The translations under genes were made by a program, and so were the position numbers. Shown here piece after piece: positions 13,001 through 24,300 of a stretch of 64,000 nt of DNA. A model generated the notes under the pieces. It worked only from the letters and a program-made list of their open reading frames with translations. It made no database searches and was not told the origin of the DNA. The DNA is from Anthopleura xanthogrammica (taxonomy: Eukaryota > Cnidaria > Anthozoa > Actiniaria > Actiniidae): positions 3,058,222 to 3,122,221 of the forward strand of contig OZ025213.1 in NCBI GenBank assembly GCA_964019055.1, written 5' to 3'. Positions within the stretch are counted from its first letter, which is position 1; every line of letters begins with the position of its first letter.

Positions 13001-13644
13001 GGCCTGTTCAGTGTCTTATTCAAATAGACCAAATAGCACATGCTTGAGGATTCCTAAGCTTCCGTTTGTGGCTTTTACTATATTAGTTAGGGACTTATCA
13101 TTATTCATTTTAACGCCTGGGGATTGGAAGATTAGTCGCAACATCATAAAGATTAACTGATCCCCCCAAGAAGCATACCTTTTTTATGACTCCCCCTTTA
13201 CTATAGTGGTTGCTACTTTCTCAATTTTGTGTACCCCCTTAAATACCTGTAAATGTATAGCTGATCCCCCACCCCCCCCCCCCCCCCCCTCACTGAGTTG
13301 TCTAACAAGCATGTGATCCCCCCTAAATCCACCGACCCCTCACCCAAATGAATAATGACTGGTCCCTTATTAACTATCCTTCTATCGTAGATCCTCAACC
13401 TTCAGTCACCGACGTGAAACTCGTCGACAGCCTACAAGAAAAAACACATTGCTCACTCAAGGCTTACATAGAAAGAGAATATCCTGACCAACCAGGCAGA
13501 TTTGCCAAGGTGTTGCTACGATTGCCAGCCATCAGATCAATCGAAAAGTCTATCGTAGAAGAACTTTTTTTCTCTCAGCTGATCGGTAATGTTAGAATCT
13601 CTGATATCATGGAATATATAGTTTCACAATCTCCAAATTTCTAA
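10051..13644 (+). CDS. Nuclear receptor, NR2-class (three exons)
   Basis: A ligand-regulated or orphan transcription factor acting in the nucleus. Exons are 10051-10396, 11129-11764 and 13391-13644; both introns are GT/AG and the phases fit, giving about 411 residues from the ATG at 10051. Residues 47-115 form the two-zinc-finger DNA-binding domain: [14 protein letters not shown], then the P-box [11 protein letters not shown], then eight correctly spaced Cys. The first junction recreates [10 protein letters not shown], as in RXR/TR/TLX-type receptors. Exon 2 holds the ligand-binding signature around WARSISAF and [10 protein letters not shown]. Exon 3 has [28 protein letters not shown] and IVEELFF, close to COUP-TF/TLX-type NR2 receptors, and an AF-2-like ISDIMEYI. 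The true N-terminus is uncertain: an acceptor at 10060 would replace the first residues with an upstream exon (6981-6987 or 2647-2680). The exact NR2 subgroup cannot be set by eye. Confidence 0.9.
11765..13390. other. Nuclear receptor intron 2; no other gene seen
   Basis: A 1.6-kb intron opening with GTACGT and closing with CTATCGTAG. It contains a C-run near 13267-13290 and repeat-like sequence, but no recognisable ORF. Confidence 0.6.
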
Positions 13645-13756
13645 TCCCATTCACTGATAAAACACAAATATTTAATTTATAGAGTAGAGTTATTATAAAC
13701 TGGCGACGTAGCTTACGTGATACTTAGATTGATTCAGTGCCAAAGCAGAGTTGGGG

Positions 13757-13778
13757 AAAGGGGGGGGGGGGGGGGGGG
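13757..13778. repeat. Poly-G tract
   Basis: A G run of about 20 bases just downstream of the receptor stop codon. Confidence 0.85.
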
Positions 13779-14090
13779 TCGAGTTCCCCACATCCTCCTC
13801 TCTGCGACTCGATATTCAAGAACTTTGCTTGAATGGTGTACAAATGAATCGAACCCTCAAAAAAACCTCTGGACTGATCCAAATCGTAGTTCGCCAAATT
13901 TATATATAGAATTAAAATTTAGCATGCCAAGAGACCCAACAAACTAACTCAGTCAGTCGTTCTCCAAAGTTCTGTTTTAAATCTCGCTTTCTGATTGGTT
14001 GATGGCGCGTGCATTATGAGAGCACACAGCACGCATGCACGCGCGCGCATTTGTATTTTATAATAAGAATTTAAATCTTTCCTACTCTCC

Positions 14091-14181
14091 TGTGTGAAGT
14101 TATAAAGCACTTCGGGATTGGCAGAACACTCGAGAAGTGTTGAGAAGCACTCCGTGCTGAAATGCTTTATAACTTCACACA
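14091..14181. repeat. Inverted repeat with a GTGTGAAGTTATAAAGC stem
   Basis: TGTGTGAAGTTATAAAGCAC at 14091 faces GCTTTATAACTTCACACA near 14164-14181. The flanking 13.96-14.06 kb has GC-rich ACGCGCGCGC sequence. This is a MITE-like hairpin. Confidence 0.6.
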
Positions 14182-15590
14182 TCTCGCGCGTGCATTTTCT
14201 GTTTCTTTACCAATTTCGCATTTTTGCTGGCGATAATCGATGTTAATACATTGTTTTACTCTGATAAAAGTTTATCTCAATTCACCTCAACTGTCAACTG
14301 GTTCAATTCAGTATAAAAATATGTTATATTATATAACACTGGTTAATAAATATTTGATAAAAATAATGTAAGAGGATCCTATTTTGTGTTTTGATAAACA
14401 TTAATGGCAAAGCTATTGATCAAATAAACTCAAATATCTTGAAATATCTCTAGACAAAAACATCCACTTCGACGATACGGCAGCCATCTTGGTAGGGGGC
14501 AAATATAGAGCAAATTTCGTATGACTGAAAAGTTCCGTGCCGTGTTTTCTATAATTTTGATTGGCTGATTTTTTCCTCGCGCAATGTGATTGGTCTGGCG
14601 TACTTAGTCAGTGCCGTGACCTGACATGAAAGAAAAACAAATAAACGAAACTCTATATTATCAGCCATCTTTGTTTAGTTTTGCTCCATGGACGTCCCAT
14701 AATGCCTTGCGGTTCAAGATGGCCGCCGTACCGTCGAAATGGTCCATTGGAAATCTCACTTCGTCAATACACAAGTCTCAAATCCTTAACTCAACTATAC
14801 TATTCACTTATCTATCTATATTTAACAAACTGTTCATATATTTAGCTTTTCGAGTCCTCACATCAAGTTAAAAATAAAACTAAGAAAATTACAGGAGGAT
14901 GTGAGGTAATGGATGCCGTCATAGGATTCCGCAATAACGACTGTCCCTTAAAGATAAACATTAACTGATTATCTACGACGACGACATCAACCGGAAGTGT
15001 AAATAACTTCACTTTGGGTTCCCTGTGGATGAGTTGACTCTACTGACATTGTTTTGTATGGAATCCACAATGAACAGAACCCCAAAGAGAAACTATTTAA
15101 ATTTCCAGTTGACGTCACCGTCGTATATTTTACGTCCATTCTTACATTTGATGCAGACGAGATCCATGTTCTACAGTTCATCAATTTTGTAAGATACTTG
15201 CAGAGCCTTTTCATGGTAGCCCCGGCCATTAAACCCATAAGGCTCATGATCAGGTTCTTGGTTCTTGGAGCGTAAGCAAGGATCTAAATGCAGGCCGTTC
15301 TACACCTTCGTATAGGCTCACCACGAAGCAGTCAAGTCAAATATAGTGATGTAGAAATGATGTCACTGCAAAGCTGAGGTGTCATGAAGCCTGCGGAAAT
15401 TGACTTATTTCAGTTTCAGGAGAGGTTCTTGTATACATTTACTACTTATAATAACCATTATGAGTGGGAAAATAAAATAAAGAAATAACCGCGGTTTCCC
15501 GAGTTGCCGCCGGGCTCAGTACAGGGTGACACCTCAATTTTGCAAACTTTCTCAATTCTGATTGACTAATATTTTTTCTCAGATCAACTT
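14182..15590. other. No gene seen
   Basis: Only short ORFs without motifs. ORFs near 14987-15275 overlap on both strands and are not convincing. Confidence 0.5.
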
Positions 15591-15940
15591 GCAGTGTATC
15601 ACCCCTCCAGCAAATTTTCTCGCAATCAGTTAAGGCTAACTATGAAGTCCTCCATGGTCTCATGTTAAGGCATATTTTTCAAGTTGTTGCAAGTTGCTGA
15701 GATCGCGTTACAATGTAACACCTCACCTCGGCAACCTGCAACGCTACGTTTTCAAGCATCGAGAGACAAGTTAAGGCCGTAACACTGTGCAATATTCTCG
15801 CAATGCTTGAAAATCTGTAGCGTTGCAGGTTGCCGAGATGAGGTGCTTACACTGCAACGTAATCTCAGCAACTTGCAATGACTTGAAAAATATGCCTTAA
15901 AATTGCGAGAAAAATTGCTGGAGGGGTGATACACTGTGCA
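15591..15940. repeat. Palindromic MITE of about 350 bp
   Basis: Nearly the whole element folds on itself. GTGTATCACCCCTCCAGCA at 15594 faces TGCTGGAGGGGTGATACAC near 15918-15936. Further in, GGCAACCTGCAACGCTAC (about 15738) faces GTAGCGTTGCAGGTTGCC (about 15817). Arms are about 170 bp with a short centre near 15770. No coding content. Confidence 0.75.
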
Positions 15941-16317
15941 ATGGCGTTGCTAGTTGTTGCTATCCGTTGCGAAAAGTAGAACAGTTCTACTTCATAAAAA
16001 AAAATACAAAAAAAGTGCGAGACAACGTACCCCTGGTACACTGTGCAATTCTCCAGCAACTTGTGCATAGTTACATTATCGGTGAAGCAGGTAACTTGTA
16101 ACTTAGCATTTTTGGTCCGGTATTATCAAGTTTACTGTAATTCAATTTTTAAGTTTTAACACTCGCCAAGACGAAAAGGAAAAAACTCAGTATTTAAACT
16201 TTAAATTGTAAGTAATTTCTTAATATTTAAAAGCAAAAAATAAATAAAATGATTTCAAACTTGCATTATAATCATTTCGTTGCTACGGTAACAGAAAACA
16301 CATTTTGATATTACAGT

Positions 16318-16585
16318 GTTAATAATATAGATGCAAAAATTTCTCACTTCTGATTGGTTTAAAGCAGTGCAGTTTCCCTGAAACACCAGTGCAAAAACGT
16401 GAAACACCGGTTTCACGTCGGTTTCAGTTGAAGAGCGCGCGCTGCTGAAGCTTTCCACGTCATTGAGCGCGCGCTCAATGAGCTCTTGAAAAACACACAT
16501 TTGATCAACACTATGAATTTTTGTGAGCATGAATATTAATAAACAAGGAATTTTGGTTCGAAATTTTTGCATCTATATTATTAAC
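16318..16585. repeat. TIR element 1 of a three-hairpin run
   Basis: GTTAATAATATAGATGCAAA at 16318 is matched by its reverse complement ending at 16585, giving terminal repeats of about 27 bp. The interior contains GAGCGCGCGCTCAATG, a local palindrome. Confidence 0.7.
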
Positions 16586-16586
16586 A

Positions 16587-16750
16587 AGAAATCGCATGGT
16601 TTTCTCGTGCACTTTGGAATAAATTTGCACTCGCGGGTTTTCAAAAAGCTCAAATAGCACTCGCCCTATCGGGCTCGTGCAATTTTGAGCTCTTTGAAAA
16701 CCCGCTCGTGCAAATTTATTCCAAAGTGCACTCGAAACCATGCGATTTCC
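16587..16750. repeat. Palindrome 2 of a three-hairpin run
   Basis: GAAATCGCATGGTTTTCTCG at 16587 is answered by CGAAACCATGCGATTTC ending near 16750. The arms, about 70 bp each, meet around 16668 with few mismatches. Confidence 0.75.
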
Positions 16751-16762
16751 TATACGAATCAA

Positions 16763-16956
16763 AAAACCGTGGGCACCCAGAAACATTTCAGAAATCGTTT
16801 GTCGTTCATTGAACAATGTGAAACGATTCTCTAACTACACGAAGTTTATCTGCCTACAAATCAGTCGAATTTCTTGCAGTTAGAGAGTCGTTTCAGATTG
16901 TTCAACGAGCGATACACGATTTCTGAAATATTTCTGGGTGCCCACGGTTGTTCGAT
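16763..16956. repeat. Palindrome 3 of a three-hairpin run
   Basis: AACCGTGGGCACCCAGAAA (about 16765) faces TTTCTGGGTGCCCACGGTT (about 16931). The arms are about 85 bp and share TTTCAGAAATCGT and GAAACGA segments in inverted order. Confidence 0.7.
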
Positions 16957-17973
16957 TTGCACTGTAATACCTGGTATGAGTTTGTTTTTCGCTAGCGTCA
17001 TACTATGAGTAATTCGAATTGCAGTTGACCTTCGATACCGCTGCGATCTTTGTGTAACACCCTCCCTCTAGTGGAGCTGATCAACACACAGTGGGGTCCT
17101 AACTCAACCAAAGAAGCTCGCCTCACACTCCAAACAAGTTCCTTTCTGTTTCAAATTAAATCAAATTCGTATTCACTTCCACTCCAGTAAACTTGGGTAA
17201 TACAAATCCATACCATACACAGAACCGCTGGAGATGTCAGATACACAGCAAGGAGATACCTTACGTCAAGTTCAAGCACGCAACTTCCCGAAGCTGTTGT
17301 TTAAGTTATCGTATTAAAACTCTTAAAATATACACTTTTAAAAAGATACGAAAAACACCACAGCCACAAACGTTTCCAGATAATATATTTATTTATAACA
17401 ACGATGTACCTCATGTTTAAAACATTTCCACGAATAAGCATATACGATCAGCTGGTACATGAATCAATTATGTCTTTGTACAAATCTGAACCATCATCAG
17501 CTGGGTTTGATGTGATTGTACGACTTCGAAACCGATATTTTTGCTTTAAAAATGGTTGTGACAGCTAAAGCCCTGCTTCCACCGCCTTTCTACTAAAGAT
17601 ATTGTGAGATTTCAAAACTTACTACGTTCTAGATATTGGTGAAAAATTCGAATTATTAGAAAAGTTTGATAAATACAGTTAATAGAAAATCTGTCATGCA
17701 TATCAGTGCTCAGTCGATAAGCCGGGCTGTCGATGCCCCATTTCGTAATATTAAATTCATAAACAAACTTGTGTAGTTATGAATCATAAATACTAAAATC
17801 CACTACAAAACCGGTTAAAGATCATTTACAAAGTTAAAATACTATATATCATTACTAAATCGAGACACACTAGAGAAATGTTCTCCTTCTATAGTTGTAT
17901 AAATTCCATTGCTTCTACTTGAACCTACCATAACACAGCATCAGCTGTGTTTTTGCTCTCTCAAACCCCGTTA
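16957..17973. other. Probable TFAP4 3' untranslated region and intergenic sequence
   Basis: No coding motif seen. TTTATT at about 17388 is a possible minus-strand AATAAA poly(A) signal for TFAP4, about 580 bases past its stop. Confidence 0.4.
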
Positions 17974-18999
17974 TCACACGATCAAACGTCGTGAAGTAAA
18001 CTCCGAATTGTTGCCTAGAACATCGGATTTGAACTTTATAGGGGTTTCATCGCATTCCGACCCATCTCCTTCGAGATGTTTTATCGCTTGAACTATCGTA
18101 TCTAAGTTCTGTCTTGTTGTGGCAAGTGCCTTGGTTGAGTTGCAGTGCGACTTGGATTTGAGCTCGTTCAAATCAGCCTCAAATTTCTGTTTCTGTTCCT
18201 CTAATGAAATACGTAAACGGCGTTCTTTCTCCAGCTGGCATCTCAAATCAATAAGCTCTCTTTGTAAGTCTTCTAACAAACTGTCTTCCGTAATGTTGTT
18301 ATCATTTTCGTCCTTATAAAGTTTAGTGTTATTGGGAATACCACGTGCTTGGTCTGTGTTTTCTGCGTCTGATGCACTCCTCGATCGCTTACACGGAAGA
18401 CGACTTTCTTCGCTTTTGATCTGACCGTTCCGCTCACAGTGGCTAAGAATTCGCTTTAGGGTTGTATTTTGCTGCAGAAGGCGTGTTTTGTCTTGTTCAA
18501 GAGAGAATATATATTCCGAGGTTTGCTGCAGAATTGCTGCCTGCGAAATCAACAACCAATAACAAGTGAAACTTATACTTCTGGTCGACATATTATATAC
18601 GAATCCTACGAGATAACTCAAGTTTCCAATATATATATATATATAAAAACACACGATAAAAGTGTTTGAAATTACCTTGCTAAGTTTATCCCCCTCTGCA
18701 TTGGGAATTAACATTCTGAGGGCCTGGAAGCCTGAATTTATACTCTGCATCCTTCGTCTCTCGTTCGAGTTAGCTATTTCCCGCCTAAGTCGTCTTTCAC
18801 GATCCCGATCTGATTCAGGACTTGTGCTGCGAAGAAAAGAACAATAACTTGATCAAGGAACAGGAACAAATAATTTTATCGCCGATAAATCTGCAGAAAA
18901 ACCAGCTACTAACCTACGATCAACATTATCGGCAGAGTCCTCGACAAATGTATCGTCGTCCTGCAATGCCGTTTCACCGGTACGTAGGTGCGATGTCAT
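17974..18999 (-). CDS. TFAP4: Transcription factor AP-4 (bHLH-leucine zipper)
   Basis: A nuclear E-box-binding factor that dimerises through a helix-loop-helix and leucine zippers. Minus-strand exons are 18999-18914, 18826-18676 and 18540-17974; all junctions are GT/AG and in phase, giving 267 residues. The basic region and helix 1 read RRLRREIANSNERRRMQSIN (residues 40-59), almost identical to vertebrate AP-4. The second helix follows as KLSKAAILQQTSEYIFSLEQ (76-95), split by intron 2 after KLSK. A second coiled coil at about 167-195 (LLEDLQRELIDLRCQLEKE) has heptad leucines 168, 175, 182 and 171, 178, 192, matching the AP-4 second zipper. The protein is shorter than human TFAP4 and lacks the long Gln-rich C-terminus. 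The start is the first ATG in exon 1; an upstream noncoding exon is possible. Confidence 0.93.
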
Positions 19000-19855
19000 G
19001 TCTTTCCTCTATTTGACTGTGTTCGCTCAATCCAATCCCTCGAGTCTTTCTTCTGACGATTATTCGTGTATTTGATGGGTATTTCTTGTGCGATTTCTTA
19101 GTTTTGCTGCAAAAAAACGAAACTAAAATTTGCACAGCTCACATCTAGGTCTAAATCGGCGGGAACCAGCTGTCTTTCGTGATCAGGTGACCGAATAAGC
19201 GAGGGAAGAAATTTGAATGCATTTCAGCGGAGGAATGTAAAGTATTCCAGTTGGGAGAATTTAAAAACAACATTCAAATATCTCAGCTTTATTTCTAGCT
19301 CGACAGAAATTTTCCTCGAAATAGCGTAAATTTTCTTCATGATAACCTTTTTTAAAATGCTCTTGATTGCTTTCGGTCATTCTTAAACGTTGTATTTCTC
19401 AGAAGTGATGATAAATAGCCACCCTATTTTCTAAACTCTCTGAATTTGAATCCTTTAATTGTTACCGGATATGAACCAATCGAAATCGCGAAGTGGATTT
19501 GTTTACTTCTGTTTCATAGTTCGGGCTCTCACAGAGCGTATTCATCAATTCTCTGATCAGCTGGATGGTATGACAGTCAGCTGTTTACAATTTCGCATCT
19601 CGTTTCACATTAGAAATTTTGTTTTTCCCTTTCTATGCAACGATAAATAAACCACAAAAGCTAGAATCTCAAACATATAACGAGGAGTAAATATCGAAGC
19701 AAACTACTTCAGAATTTGGCGAGCTGGCAATAAGACACGATCGAAATCACGGAGAACAAACTGGACGACAAAATTCGAACATGCACGAAAAATTCAAATT
19801 TATTTTGTGTATCTATGCAACACAACTAAATTTATTCAACATATAAATACATTAC
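19000..19855. other. TFAP4 upstream region; no gene seen
   Basis: Likely holds the TFAP4 promoter. No clear TATA box or convincing ORF. TTTATT at 19831-19836 is an AATAAA on the minus strand, placed just after the stop of the possible exon at 19856-20044. Confidence 0.35.
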
Positions 19856-20044
19856 TTATTTGGCCCGGTACAATGCTGTAAAAACCAAGTCGTAAGTTTT
19901 CTTTTCAAGTAAACCAAACATATGTCTATTTGATACGTAGAAAGCGAGGTAGCCGAGTAAGCCCACATTTGAGATTGCGATTCGATTGAACCGTGAAAGA
20001 ATCGAAGGAAAGGCTTTCTGGTGAAAAGCTTCGCGAACATTCTG
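19856..20044 (-). CDS. Possible terminal exon of a small membrane protein
   Basis: On the minus strand, ACGATCAG ending at 20045 could be an acceptor. It is followed by about 62 open codons (NVREAFHQKAFPSILSRFN...) with a hydrophobic segment AISNVGLLGYLAFYVSN that could span a membrane. The stop at 19856 is followed within 25 bases by AATAAA (19836-19831), as expected for a 3' end. No upstream coding exon is identified and no family recognised. Confidence 0.3.
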   Translation of the reverse strand, partial: QNVREAFHQKAFPSILSRFNRIAISNVGLLGYLAFYVSNRHMFGLLEKKTYDLVFTALYRAK

Positions 20045-20053
20045 ATCGTTCAA

Positions 20054-21388
20054 ACGTACAGTTTTACAAAAGAATTTCTAAGTTAAAAACAATTCACTAG
20101 AACTTTTTCACTCATTTATTAATTTTACGAATCCATCGCCCTTTCAGCATGAATCAATAAAGTTTAAAAATTTAAAAATTTCAACTGGATTTTGTGCACG
20201 GACCAAGTTTTACTTTCCTGGGCAGAATGGTACGCAAGACCGATCTTCACCTCTTCCGGAATATTAACATTCTTGAAGCATTATTAACTGACAAGCTTCT
20301 GCACGTGTGGTCACTTCAGTTAACCTCCGAAAAAAGAGTGCAGAGGGATGTCGGACTTTAACAGGGCAGACAGACAGACAGACTTTTATTTGGAGTTTTA
20401 TGCTACCGCTGTACATCAACTTTTAGCCCAAACAAAATATATTATATTGATTATTATAATAAACCCCAACTTATTCTGTTTTCTCAATGTACTAATAAAA
20501 TTATTGTGTTTTAAAATGACTTCGTAACGGTGAACCTATTGTATATTTATTTTGCTACTATTTTTTTGCAGTTTGCAGGGAGGATCGATTTATAGGAGAA
20601 ACAATTGATCCTCCTGCAAAATTCCTAAGTTGCTATCGATTGAAAGTGCCCGTTTGTCTTCAAGTGATTGAAGTCATATGTCAACGTTTTAGTTAAAAAA
20701 TGGGGGCTATAAAGCCCCCAAGCCCCTCCCTCTCCGCGGTGCACTGTAATCCGACTTGGCCAGTTTTTCTTTCAACCTTGGAACGGATAATAATGAATCA
20801 AGAATCATCAGGGCTGTAACGAGCCGTCCCTCTTACTCTCTTGGCCACTGCTTTTGTTTTGGCCATGCAACCGGCTCAACCGAGGATTGGGGGAGATAGA
20901 CTGCGCACGAATCGGGAGTATTTTCGTTTTTTGCCCCAGAGGCGGGGGGGGGGGGGGGGGGGGGAGAATAAACATTTGTGAACCCCACCTTTGCAAGTGT
21001 AATCTTGGAGGATCTACAAACAAGTGTACGTAATGTCTGTAAATAATTCATTAGGCTGGTGAAACCCAGTTGAAATCGCATGACTGAGGTCACGAGAGCA
21101 AACCAGAATATCGACTACCTAATTAACGTAATAAACTGAATTTAGTATTCTACCAAACTTTGGGCAAATTCTCGAAATAAATACGATGACCTCTTGTTTT
21201 GATATATCTTCTCACATATATTACTATAATTCATTTACATATATAATACTTTAATTTTTTTACTTTTACGTCGAATTTCTTTTTCATCTTCACAACAAAA
21301 CGACCATTCAGCAATCTATACCCCAATCGGATCGTCTGCAGCATTTTTTCTACAGTAACAAATAACTTAGTAAATCTACTCAATTGTT
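20054..21388. other. Intergenic, low-complexity patches
   Basis: Includes a short ACAG run (about 20368-20384) and a poly-G tract (20945-20964). No gene seen. GGCX 3' untranslated sequence probably occupies the part next to 21388. Confidence 0.5.
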
Positions 21389-24300
21389 TTAAAGTTCCTT
21401 CTTGGCGTTTGGGGATGTTTCTTTTTCTTCTTCCCTTGACTTCTGTGGCATATTCCCTTCGGTTTGGTTAGCATCATTTTCCGACTGAATACCGCTGTCA
21501 TCATCTTGAGACGAACTGGTATGACTATCAGCTCCTGTGTCTTGAGACTCGGGATTATTCTGTATTTCTACGTCTTCATCCGGCTCCTCGGGATACTCCA
21601 AACCAAATGCTAAATGACCAATAGCGTAGTAAGAATTCCAAAATGTAACAGAGAACAGCATGTACTTGTCATAGACGAATTCGCGGGTTTTTTCGATTAT
21701 CGATTTCTTTTGCCACTCCTCTTTCTTCTTTGCTGAGGGCCGGGTTCCTATGGAAAATGTTAATCAGAAAATCAAAATTGAAAAGGGTTTAGATGGAGTA
21801 CATTCTAGTAATAAAACGAAAACCACCAACGACAAACAAACCAACAACAGCAACAACAACAAAAATGACAGCTATCCAGGGGCGGATCCAGGGGAGGGAT
21901 GCAGGGGGTGCGCATCCCCCTGGTCGAATTTGTGCCCCTACTTTAAAGAAAACCATTGCAAAATAATGTTTTCATCCTTTGATTCTAAGGGTAGAACCCC
22001 TTGTGTCTACTTTGTGACTTTGTGCCCCTACTGCAACATTTTGAAGATATCCAATACGAAATAACTTTCTCTTTCTAGGTGACGATATTAGTTGTTTTTT
22101 TCGGTTCGGTGTTTTTCTCCTGTGGGTGTCCTCCGAACGCAGCACCCCTCCCTGAAGAAAATCCTGGATCAGCTCCTGCTATTTAGCAAGAAGAGAGCTC
22201 CAACAACTAAAAAAACTTGATATCGGCAAACAGCAACAAGAAATCATGAAAATGACAACAGCACGGATCAGATCATCATTATCAAAGCATAATAAACAAT
22301 ATTACGAGAAGACTTGTCATATTTTTGTAATTTGTATATTTCGGCCTTTCTCCAAAGGCCATCAACAGCAAATGAAGTGAATTAGGACGTATAATATATA
22401 TATATTATAAATATGAAAGCAGTAGTAGCAACCATAACAACAACAACAGCAGCAGCAGCGGTGCATAGGAACCCACCTGGATCTGTAATCCACTGTTTTA
22501 AAGTTTCATTCTTCATTACAGTCGTATTTAGATATACATACATCCAACAGGCTGGAGTATCTGATACAGTGTACACCACGTGAGTCTCGTTAGCGGGGAG
22601 TTTCATCTCGTCATCTTTACCCAAGGTATAGTTTTCATTATTTGTTTCTACCTTGACCCTTCCGTGAAGGACCGTTATTGAAGTGTTCAGCTCTTCGCTG
22701 ACGAAGTTTTCAAGCTTTAAACCCGGAAAATCTGGAGAGAAAGAAACCTTGTTTAGTCATTAATCAGAAAAGTAAAAACGAGAATAAAGGAAAAAGATAA
22801 CAAAACAAAGAAATGAAGAAAGCAAGAAAAGGGAGGAAGTCGGAGAAAGAAATCATAACCAAGGGGTTAGCAATAGGTCATTCTCATTTAGAAAAACGAA
22901 CAGCATTCTCGTCTACTCCTAGCCATGTTGTAGGGCGAAATAAATTGTAATTTTCTCCTTTTGAAATATTTTTACATACAGAAAACGATACTTTGTTTCT
23001 TCCCCACAACATGTCTGCCGTGGAACGGCTCTTCTGCGCGAATCCAGACCAGCTCACACAGTTTTCCAGAAAAAAAAATATTTGCAAAACTGCAGTAAGA
23101 TAGCTCCTCATTTATACCTACATTTCTTATAAAAGGTGCGGCCGATTGCTTTCGAAACCAAATGAGAATTTCGATGGGGAGGGGAGGGTCTAGAAAAACG
23201 GGCATTTTTGGGGCTGGATTGCGTGTAGTATATCCAACAGCGCATTTGCCAGAGAAGCAAGGCTAACTGAAATGCGATATAACCTTGTTATTTCAGAAAA
23301 GGTATCTAGGGTAGAAGAATCTATTACTTAGCTAATCTCACCAGCAACGAACACAATGTCAGTAAAGTTCCCGACAGACGTGTTGAGCTGTTCTCTTTGT
23401 ATTCCTTCAAGTTTCTCTCTCCAAGGTGAGAGCTCGGTCAGCAGAGGCAGAACCCATGGCGTTTGCTTGAACGGTGACCACGGAGCAGTGACAACGTCAA
23501 TATTTGGATCCAAGAACCGCTGCTGAAATCTTCGGTTGAGAGATCGCCATACGTCTAGGTATATAGCTGGCTTAGTTATGTTGAGTTCTTCGCGCGCTTT
23601 GATCTTTTCGGCCAGACACGTCATGTACTGTTTGATCATGTCGGGGTGAGAATTCCACCTGGAATGACGCCTTCTGCCTCCTCCGATAAAAGCCTGCATG
23701 TTGAGAAGAAGAAAAACAATAAACTATAAAGCCAAGGAAAGGGGGATGTTGTTTAGATTATCAGGCCAAGCTGAATAGACTTCTTAGCTTGGGCATTTGT
23801 TTTGCCCATTTCAGACCACGTGCCATCCCTTTGAGAATAGGATTCTTTGTTTCATTTGAGTCCAAACAAAGAAATGATACTCAAGGGAATGACACGTGAT
23901 CCAAAATGGGCAAAACGTTACGCCCAAGCTAAAGGGGTCTGCGCTAGATTTATAGGACTTGAAGGACAACATTTTTAAAATCAGTGGAGCTTAGAGCTGC
24001 TGGACAGTTTACAATTGTGAGGGAGGATAAGTTTTCTTCAATGGCCCCATGGATTATGCGGCCAAGCATGAGCACTGAGGATTATACCACAGGATGACAT
24101 CCTCGATTAGTCTTTCAGTTAATGTGCACCTTAAACTGCATAAGGGGTATAGAAGTGAGGCTGATAGGGCCTACAGTTTGGTGCACACCCGAGGCCAAAA
24201 ACAAAGAATAAGATACTGCTCGCTATGCTAAGCTTGGCAGGTACCCTACAGGTGTGCCCCTTTATAATAACTATATCCTAGCACTTATTATTATATAAAA

